Positions 6,288-6,475 of a stretch of DNA of 6,475 bases are shown here, in pieces. Under the pieces are notes generated by a model. The model ran no database searches. It saw only the letters and a program-made list of their open reading frames with translations, and was not told the origin of the DNA. The stretch's first letter is position 1. Every line of letters starts with the position of its first letter. This DNA is from DAHVFY01 sp040388665. GTDB lineage: Bacteria > Chlamydiota > Chlamydiia > Chlamydiales > Rhabdochlamydiaceae. Position numbers and translations under genes: made by a program. The stretch lies in NCBI GenBank assembly GCA_040388665.1, contig JAZKBL010000022.1, positions 1 through 6,475 on the forward strand. Direction: 5' to 3'.

Positions 6288-6475
6288 AAAAAACATTCGC
6301 ACGTTATGCGCAAGCTTGTTTTTAAAATTTAAAATTTGTTTGCACATATAACATTCTCTTTTAAAAATCACTCCTAAACCGCTCAACAATCTATTCACGC
6401 GTTACATCAGAGGCTTTTTTGAGAGATCATGATACAACTTAACAAAATTCTAAACAACCTTAATCGAAAATTTAT

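Larger units (their letters stand above)
6094..6475. other. A+T-rich gene-free region upstream of the two-gene unit
   Basis: About 380 bases without a supportable gene, clearly richer in A+T than the coding regions. It contains the candidate promoter near its left end and a tandem CTTCAACAA pair near 6268-6287. Oligo-A/T runs such as TTTTTAAAATTTAAAATTTG lie around 6319-6338. I found no tRNA-like fold and no strong terminator. A plus-strand ATG at 6429 stays open to the right edge, too short to judge. A minus-strand frame enters from the right edge and stops at 6407-6409; it could be the tail of another gene but has no coding signature. Confidence 0.55.

Noticed and set aside
6299..6318. CGCA/TGCG stem followed by the CAAGCTTG palindrome, terminator-like on the plus strand
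   Set aside because: The stem is only 4 bp, the T-run is distant, and no plus-strand gene ends there.
6429..6475. Plus-strand ATG with GAGAGA just upstream, open to the right edge (MIQLNKILNN...)
   Set aside because: Only about 15 codons are visible in A+T-rich DNA, the spacing to the ATG is too short, and no promoter was found. It could be a gene start but cannot be supported here.
6407..6475. Minus-strand frame entering from the right edge and ending at a TGA, possible tail of another gene
   Set aside because: It has 22 codons, no recognisable motif and intergenic-like composition, which is not enough to call a gene.

Overview
The window reads as chromosomal DNA of an obligate intracellular bacterium, most likely of the phylum Chlamydiota and probably outside Chlamydiaceae. 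The main evidence is a long isoleucyl-tRNA synthetase of the eukaryote-like class. Its motifs and flanking residues match what I remember of chlamydial IleRS; I recalled this and did not search. A second, weaker sign is a pair of unrecognised proteins with a hydrophobic double-segment domain and, in one, a long coiled-coil tail. Rickettsiales and spirochaetes also carry this IleRS class, so the assignment is likely but not certain.

All three supported genes lie on the minus strand, so the biological order runs from the right edge to the left. Positions 6094-6475 are a gene-free A+T-rich region with a good candidate promoter (TTGTTT, 17-nt spacer, TATAAT) just upstream of the first gene. Then come a 233-residue membrane-associated protein (5392-6093), a 34-bp gap with a strong Shine-Dalgarno, and a 691-residue coiled-coil protein (3282-5357). 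After a 10-bp hairpin with a T-tract comes ileS (88-3207, 1039 residues). The left 87 bases hold three copies of the octamer CCTTTGCG and no gene.

The two unknown genes look like one transcription unit. They are also paralogues: residues 68-141 of the small protein align without a gap to residues 134-207 of the large one, at roughly one quarter identity, including a W-x-H motif. Both therefore share one core of two hydrophobic segments. The large protein adds a disordered Asn/Asp-rich N-terminus and about 400 residues of Lys/Glu/Ala-rich coiled coil. This plan resembles chlamydial inclusion-membrane or secreted-effector proteins, but that is inference and I recognise neither gene.

The junction into ileS is unusual. 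The hairpin that should end the two-gene transcript has its T-tract directly against the ileS ATG, and it contains the only good Shine-Dalgarno sequence as well as an alternative GTG start. Either ileS has its own promoter just before the hairpin, or the hairpin regulates read-through and translation of ileS.
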